In this document: positions 59,213 through 64,000 of the stretch, piece by piece
Layout of the letters: each line of letters opens with the position of its first letter
Numbering within the stretch: the first letter of the stretch is position 1
Assembly (NCBI GenBank): GCA_934660915.1
Contig: CAKUIF010000004.1
Span: 1-64,000, forward strand
DNA: 64,000 nt
Source of the DNA: an uncultured Olsenella sp.
GTDB taxonomy: Bacteria; Actinomycetota; Coriobacteriia; Coriobacteriales; Atopobiaceae
Direction of reading: 5' to 3'
Position numbers and translations under genes: made by a program
Notes under the pieces: model-generated
What the model saw: the letters and a program-made list of their open reading frames with translations, nothing else
What the model was told of the DNA's origin: nothing
Database searches by the model: none

Positions 59213-59258
59213 AGCTTCCTCTCCTGGTTTCCTGGCGCCCCAAAGACTCAGAGCGCGA

Positions 59259-60845
59259 TTATTCGCTGGTGCCGGTTCCGCCTTCGGCCGACTGTGCGTC
59301 CGTATCTGCAGACTGAGCCTTATCCCCGTCCTTGGAGTCCGTAGTCTCGGGGGGCTTGGTCCCCTTGACCGACAACGAGCCGAGACCGGACGCCTTTGAG
59401 GTGAACTGCACGGCTTGGCCGTTATTGGTAACGGTAACCGCAGACGGAGTGCCGGCTTGGACGCTCAAAGTGTCGGTAACGGTATATTCCTTCTCCCAAG
59501 GCCCCGTAACCGATTCCGCGACGTCGCTCTTTCCGTCGCACGTAACCTCGAGCCAAGTGTAGGAGCCTGCGGAGACGCTCACCTTAACTACCGTGGGAAC
59601 GTAGGCTGTTGCTGTCTGGCCCTCGGTCGTTTGCTGAGAATCGCTCGATCCGGTCGTTTGGGAAGTCTGTTGGGTCGCCGTACCGTTTGATGAGGTGGAC
59701 GTTGGGGACGTCCCAGAACCAGAGTCGTTTGTCTGTGTCGTCTGAGCGGTCGTCGTCGAGGACTGCTTGGGCTCGCCCTTGCCCCCACCGTTATTAACGC
59801 AGGATGTGACGGAGAAAACGATGATGGCAGTAAGAACTACGGAAAGAAGGACAATGCCGATGAACAGCTTCTGCTGAGGGTCGGCAAGAATACCCTTCGA
59901 ATTACCGCGATTCCTCGGGTTTTGGGAAGAAGTCCCACGACGCCCTGAAGGAGCGAAGTCGGAGCCAGAGCGCCTGCGCACGTTTGGCCGCTCGACCCTG
60001 GCAATATTTCGCGAGGAACGCCTTCCGTTAATGGTCGATGCCCGCTCATAAGGACTGGCCGCCTCGTCGTAGCGCATATCGTCGGAATACTCTCGCGGGC
60101 GAACAGCGCGTGTACTCACCTCATCGCGAATATATCCATCGCCGCGCGAAGCACCGCCGCGCACAGGGTAGGCCTCGCCAGAGACCCCTCTCATCGAGGG
60201 ATCCTCTTCGTAACGCCTGCGCTTGGTGTTGCGTCGGCGCTGCCTCTCGCCGCGCGAAGCGCCGGAGCGCTCGCGAGACGTAGCTTGACCTGATCCGTTG
60301 TAGGGTCGATGACGTCGCTGTCCATACAAGTCGGACTCGTAGTTTCTCGTGCTGTATGCCTCAGCGGCGGAAGGGCCGCTTCCGGCAAGAGGCACGGACC
60401 GACGGGGGCGTGCGGGAGTCGTTGTCGCAAAGGCGCCGAGATCACCCGCGGGTCCGCCGGCGGTCGGAAGAAGGCCGTGGTACTCGATGTACGCCTTGGG
60501 TCGAGATCCGGCCTCATTGACGACGTCGTAGCCCCTGACGCCTCTGCCCGCCTGCATATCGCGCGTACGTCGTCTCAGCTCGTGGGAGGTAGAGCCGTTC
60601 ACGTACGCGTACAGCTCCTCCTGGAATAAATCGGAGACCTGACGAGGGTTAAGGCCGAGATAGCGAGCATACGAAGAGAGCATTCCCTGCGCATACCCGC
60701 TCTGGGGCATACGGTCGAAATCGCCCTCCTCAAAAGCAATAAGGACATCCTCGCGAAGGCGAAGGATGCGAGAGGCCTGCTCGATACTTAGACCGAGCTG
60801 ACGGCGACGCGAGCTGAGCATCTCGCTGAAGCGAGGGCGCGACAT
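59259..60845 (-). CDS. RodZ-like membrane protein with N-terminal HTH and long disordered linker
   Basis: A 528-residue bitopic protein. The N-terminal HTH_25 domain (RRRQLGLSIEQASRIL, then YAQGMLSSYARYLGL) is the cytoplasmic RodZ domain that contacts MreB in other bacteria. A disordered Arg/Ser/Tyr-rich stretch (about 95-310) precedes one membrane helix (FIGIVLLSVVLTAIIVFSV). A Ser/Thr/Gln-rich linker and a C-terminal DUF4115-like beta domain (AGSYTWLEVTCDGKSD) follow. The position next to ftsK and pgsA matches ymfM/rodZ in Bacillus. The linker is much longer than usual. Confidence 0.82.
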   Translation of the reverse strand: MSRPRFSEMLSSRRRQLGLSIEQASRILRLREDVLIAFEEGDFDRMPQSGYAQGMLSSYARYLGLNPRQVSDLFQEELYAYVNGSTSHELRRRTRDMQAGRGVRGYDVVNEAGSRPKAYIEYHGLLPTAGGPAGDLGAFATTTPARPRRSVPLAGSGPSAAEAYSTRNYESDLYGQRRHRPYNGSGQATSRERSGASRGERQRRRNTKRRRYEEDPSMRGVSGEAYPVRGGASRGDGYIRDEVSTRAVRPREYSDDMRYDEAASPYERASTINGRRSSRNIARVERPNVRRRSGSDFAPSGRRGTSSQNPRNRGNSKGILADPQQKLFIGIVLLSVVLTAIIVFSVTSCVNNGGGKGEPKQSSTTTAQTTQTNDSGSGTSPTSTSSNGTATQQTSQTTGSSDSQQTTEGQTATAYVPTVVKVSVSAGSYTWLEVTCDGKSDVAESVTGPWEKEYTVTDTLSVQAGTPSAVTVTNNGQAVQFTSKASGLGSLSVKGTKPPETTDSKDGDKAQSADTDAQSAEGGTGTSE

Positions 60846-60851
60846 CGTCTG

Positions 60852-63419
60852 CTAAACCTCCCTGTAAACCGAATCTGCCATCTTCAGATCCTCGAGACCG
60901 TCCTTATCGAGAAGGACCTCGCGAGGCTTGGACCCGTTTGCGGGACCGACCACGCCCTTGGCCTCGAGCATGTCCATAATTCTGCCTGCTCTAGCATACC
61001 CAACCGAGAGGGCGCGCTGAAGGCTAGAGGTGGAACCAAGCTGAGAATCCACGACGATGCGAGCCGCCTCCCAGATCAGAGGGTCGTCGTCCTTGGCGGC
61101 ATCGGGTCCGGCTGGCGTCCCGGGGGCGTTAGGTACAACTGCGGTAAGAATATCCTCGTGGTAGTCTGCCGTGACCTGCTCCTTGATGAACTTAACGGTC
61201 TGCTCTATCTCGGAATCGGAGACCCAGCAACCTTGCGCTCGGTTGGGCTTCTTGCCACGAAGCTTGACGAGCATGTCACCCTTGCCAAGAAGCTGTTCGG
61301 CGCCCTTCTGGTCGAGGATGATTCGCGAGTTGAGCGAATTGTCGACCGAAAGGGCGACGCGGTTGTCGATGTTTGCGCGGATCAAGCCGGTGACGACGTC
61401 CGCGGAAGGCCTCTGCGTCGCGACGATGAGGTGGATACCGGCGGCACGTCCAAGCTGGGCGATTCGCACAATAGAGCTCTCGACGTCCTTTCCGGCGACC
61501 ATCATGAGGTCGGCGAGCTCGTCGATGACGATGACGAAGTACGGCATGTGCTTGGGCGGGTTTTCCATATCGGCGTACTTATCGCCGTCGATATTGCCGT
61601 TGAACGTCTTGATATCGCGAACCTTATAGTGCTCGAAGACCTTGAGCCGACGCTCCATCTCGGTCACGCCCCACTGGAGGGCGCTTGCCGCTTGGCGCGG
61701 CTCGGTGACAACGGGCACATAGAGATGCGGCAGGCCAGCGTAGCCGGTAAACTCGACGCGTTTCGGGTCAACCATGATAAGGCGGACTTGCTCGGGGGTC
61801 GCGCGCATCAGCATGCTCATAACAATGGCGTTGAGCAGCACGGATTTACCCGAGCCGGTGGTGCCGGCCACCAGAAGATGGGGCAGGCCCGCGAGGTCTA
61901 CCACGATCGGCTTGCCCTCGGAGTCGCGTCCGAAGGCACACTCGAGGGGACCTCCCTTGGCGTACGGGAGAACGTCGGAGAGATAAACGGGCTGAGGCTT
62001 GTCGTTGGGAATCTCGATGCCAACCAAGGAGGTGCCGGGGATCGGGGCAAAGATGCGAACGGATTTTGCGGCAAGGGACAGCGCTATGTCATCCTCAAGA
62101 TTGACTATTTTATTAACTCGCTCGCCTTCACCCATAGAAATCTTGAATGTGGTGACGGAAGGGCCGGCAATCCATCCCTCAACGCGGGAAGTAAGGCCGA
62201 ACTCTTCAAGCGTGCCCTGGAGCTTCTGTGCCGTGGCGCCAAGCTCTGAGTCATTGGCGTAGCTGCCCGAAAAACCCGTGTTTTCCTTGAGGATAGATAA
62301 GGGCGGCAACTCATACGATTCGTTTCCATCGCCCGGCCGTTTGATCTCAGCCGGAGGAGCAGGAACGCTGGGAGCTTGAGAAGCAGAGGTCTTTGCATTC
62401 GCCAAGAAATCCGGAACGTCCTTGCGAAGCTTTTCGGTTACGGGCTCAGGAGCTGCATCGTCAGCAGTGGAACGCTTGGTCCCCTTGCGATTTGCCGTTT
62501 TTTGCTTACGGGAGGCTCGAGGCTCGAGCAGGTTGTTGGCTGCCTGCTCGACCTCGGCAAAATCATCAAGCTCCTTGAAATCGTCCGCCATTGAGCTCTT
62601 GGCGACGCCCTCTGCGCCACCTTCAGCCTTTGCGCCGCGAACACGCTTGAGGACGCTCGTCTTGCGATCCCCCAGAAATCTCGTTTCTCCTTCCCCGGTC
62701 TCGTCGAAGAGAGACTGTTGAAGGGGCTTATCGGACGAAGAGGCTATACGAACTCGCTGCTGGGCGTTCGCCGAGGACTTCATCTCCGCGCGCTCTGCCA
62801 GGCGTTCCTCGCGCTTGGCGGCAGCATCTTCGCGAATAGAGTCAACGCGCTCCCCCACTCGTGAGACCGCTCCCGAAATCGAGAAGCCACAGACCACAAT
62901 TCCGCTGGCAATCACGCCAACAAGCAGAACGTTGCCCACGATCACGCCGACGAGCTTGGTTAGCCAAAAGGCCACGAAGCCGCCGACAAAACCCCCGGCG
63001 CCGGAAACAAGGTCAACGGAAAGGGCAAGCTCCGGGTTGTCCCCGACCCCTGGCTGGTTAAGCGAGATCATAGTGAGAACAGCAAAAACAATAAGCGATA
63101 GACCAGCGGCAACATGTCCGGAAAAAGGCCCATCCTCGCCCATGAAGAACGTCGTGGCAAAGAGGAACAGAGCAATGGGCACGAGAACCGCGCCGGCGCC
63201 GAACGATAGCGTGAGGGCATGGCCCACCGCGCTCGTGACGACGGCGCCCGAGGGCGCGACGACCGAGACGAACATGGCCACTGCGACGACGGCGAGAACG
63301 ACGCCCGCGATGTCTCGCTGGGCATCGGTAAGCATCAGGTCGCGAGGCTGCGACGCCGTTTTGGAACGAGCTTTCGAAGAACCCTTCCTTGCTGCGTTTT
63401 TGCTGCGGTTGGAAGGCAT
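60852..63419 (-). CDS. ftsK: DNA translocase FtsK/SpoIIIE
   Basis: An 855-residue septal DNA pump. Four membrane helices span about residues 30-190. A charged linker follows (about 200-370). The motor has Walker A AGTTGSGKSVLLNAIV and VIVIDELADLMMV. The C-terminal gamma winged helix (LGSTSSLQRALSVGYARAGRIMDMLEAKGVVGP) reads polar DNA motifs and activates XerCD. It lies about 17 kb from the dif candidate on which it would act. It ends 6 bases before the RodZ-like gene. Confidence 0.94.
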   Translation of the reverse strand: MPSNRSKNAARKGSSKARSKTASQPRDLMLTDAQRDIAGVVLAVVAVAMFVSVVAPSGAVVTSAVGHALTLSFGAGAVLVPIALFLFATTFFMGEDGPFSGHVAAGLSLIVFAVLTMISLNQPGVGDNPELALSVDLVSGAGGFVGGFVAFWLTKLVGVIVGNVLLVGVIASGIVVCGFSISGAVSRVGERVDSIREDAAAKREERLAERAEMKSSANAQQRVRIASSSDKPLQQSLFDETGEGETRFLGDRKTSVLKRVRGAKAEGGAEGVAKSSMADDFKELDDFAEVEQAANNLLEPRASRKQKTANRKGTKRSTADDAAPEPVTEKLRKDVPDFLANAKTSASQAPSVPAPPAEIKRPGDGNESYELPPLSILKENTGFSGSYANDSELGATAQKLQGTLEEFGLTSRVEGWIAGPSVTTFKISMGEGERVNKIVNLEDDIALSLAAKSVRIFAPIPGTSLVGIEIPNDKPQPVYLSDVLPYAKGGPLECAFGRDSEGKPIVVDLAGLPHLLVAGTTGSGKSVLLNAIVMSMLMRATPEQVRLIMVDPKRVEFTGYAGLPHLYVPVVTEPRQAASALQWGVTEMERRLKVFEHYKVRDIKTFNGNIDGDKYADMENPPKHMPYFVIVIDELADLMMVAGKDVESSIVRIAQLGRAAGIHLIVATQRPSADVVTGLIRANIDNRVALSVDNSLNSRIILDQKGAEQLLGKGDMLVKLRGKKPNRAQGCWVSDSEIEQTVKFIKEQVTADYHEDILTAVVPNAPGTPAGPDAAKDDDPLIWEAARIVVDSQLGSTSSLQRALSVGYARAGRIMDMLEAKGVVGPANGSKPREVLLDKDGLEDLKMADSVYREV

Positions 63420-63422
63420 CTA

Positions 63423-64000
63423 CTAGACCTCCAGGACGACCGGGATGACCATCGGGCGAGAGTGAGTTTTGGTCCACAGCAGATTGGAGATCTGGTTGCG
63501 AACGTTGCGACGAACCGCGTCGATATTGACGCCGTCGGAGTTCGTGACCTTCTCCACCTGCTGACGAATGATCTGCTGGGCTTCCTCGACGACGGTGGGG
63601 TCAGAGGAGAACGAGACCCCGCGGGCGTTGACCTCGATGGCCTTAACGGTGCCCTTCTTGCCCGTCAGGGCAATGGTGCAGGTAACGACTCCCTCCTGCG
63701 CAAGCTTCTGGCGGTCGCGAATAACGACGGGGTCGGCCTCGGTCACCGTGCCGCCGTCAACGTAAACGACGCCCGACTCAACGGCGTGGCCCTGACGGAC
63801 CCTGTGGTTGACCATCTCGAGCGAGTCGCCGTTGTCGAGGATAAAGATGTTCTTCTCGTCAATGCCAAGGTCGACCGCGAGCTGGGCATGGGCGCGAAGG
63901 TGCTGGGCCTCGCCGTGAACGGGCATGAAATAACGGGGCTTGGCCATGGAGAGCATAAGCTTGAGCTCCTCCTGGGACCCGTGGCCCGAGACATGCACAA
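63423..64000 (-). CDS. rnj: Ribonuclease J (3' part; gene continues beyond the window)
   Basis: About 192 C-terminal residues of an RNase J-type metallo-beta-lactamase/beta-CASP ribonuclease. HVSGHGSQEELKLML and KPRYFMPVHGEAQHLRAHAQLA are the beta-CASP and C-terminal catalytic motifs, whose His residues bind zinc. The remainder (GKKGTVKAIEVNARGV) is the C-terminal domain. The start is right of 64,000. It precedes ftsK by 3 bases, suggesting one transcript. With rny at 52 kb, the cell carries both major Gram-positive mRNA-decay nucleases. Confidence 0.9.
   Translation of the reverse strand, partial: VHVSGHGSQEELKLMLSMAKPRYFMPVHGEAQHLRAHAQLAVDLGIDEKNIFILDNGDSLEMVNHRVRQGHAVESGVVYVDGGTVTEADPVVIRDRQKLAQEGVVTCTIALTGKKGTVKAIEVNARGVSFSSDPTVVEEAQQIIRQQVEKVTNSDGVNIDAVRRNVRNQISNLLWTKTHSRPMVIPVVLEV

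Noticed and set aside
61158..62249. 363-codon + frame opposite ftsK
   Set aside because: It is antisense to the FtsK motor domain, which has all expected motifs.

Overview
The window reads as chromosomal DNA of a high-GC Gram-positive bacterium, most likely a Coriobacteriia member close to Collinsella. This rests on gene content and order: ScpA/ScpB, a GarA-like FHA protein followed by an FtsR-like MerR regulator, SpoVS without other sporulation genes, a C-terminal-domain-bearing RodZ, RNase Y and RNase J, and a GGGACAAAA-type palindromic repeat. The genus is inferred; no rRNA is present.

Left end (1-5438): the right end of a prophage. Its first 2.4 kb is a compact shufflon-like array. Five alternative C-terminal coding cassettes, two on + and three on -, are each headed by a copy of a 12-bp repeat (ATTCCGTATCCC). 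Every cassette is open in the same phase from that repeat (Ser-Val-Ser) to its own stop. A tyrosine recombinase gene sits at the far end, and its stop codon overlaps the last repeat. Two paralogous small tail-type proteins, a holin, a small membrane protein and an Amidase_5-type endolysin with SH3 repeats follow. A strong terminator and a truncated 3' half of a tRNA with a CAU anticodon (probable attR) end the element.

5.4-8.3 kb: host DNA with a small membrane protein, tRNA-Val(CAC), tRNA-Ala(GGC) and a leftward OatA-type O-acetyltransferase.

8.3-43.2 kb: almost all genes are on +. They form housekeeping strings: an ABC-F ATPase, a site-2 protease, scpA-scpB-rluB-cmk-plsC-ispH, a DUF512 radical-SAM protein, der-plsY-gpsA-rpe, a cysteine desulfurase, a zinc-ribbon protein, coaBC-nfo and a second ABC-F. 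Next come a GlpA-like/FAD oxidoreductase/DUF1667 trio, an orphan PTS EIIB (-), tRNA-Pro, an MGMT-type protein, a radical-SAM protein (-), serC, an M20 peptidase, a phosphatidyltransferase, a GcvT-like protein, a PatB-like lyase, RidA, FHA-MerR, apt, a secreted NlpC/P60 hydrolase and a ClC transporter.

At 43,232-43,259, where the + block meets a - block, lies a 28-bp sequence with the 11-6-11 layout of a chromosomal dif site. Gene polarity converges there, as expected at a replication terminus.

43.2-64 kb: almost all genes are on -. They are trxB-like, dut, nrdR, a YneA-like LysM protein divergent from lexA (with SOS boxes inside the promoters), hflX-miaA-miaB, spoVS, a GHKL ATPase, rny, recX-recA, cinA-pgsA-rimO, yajQ, rodZ-like, ftsK and the 3' end of an RNase J gene. 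The order ftsK/rodZ/pgsA/cinA/recA/rny/spoVS/miaB resembles Bacillus subtilis, with the GHKL ATPase in the place of ymdB.
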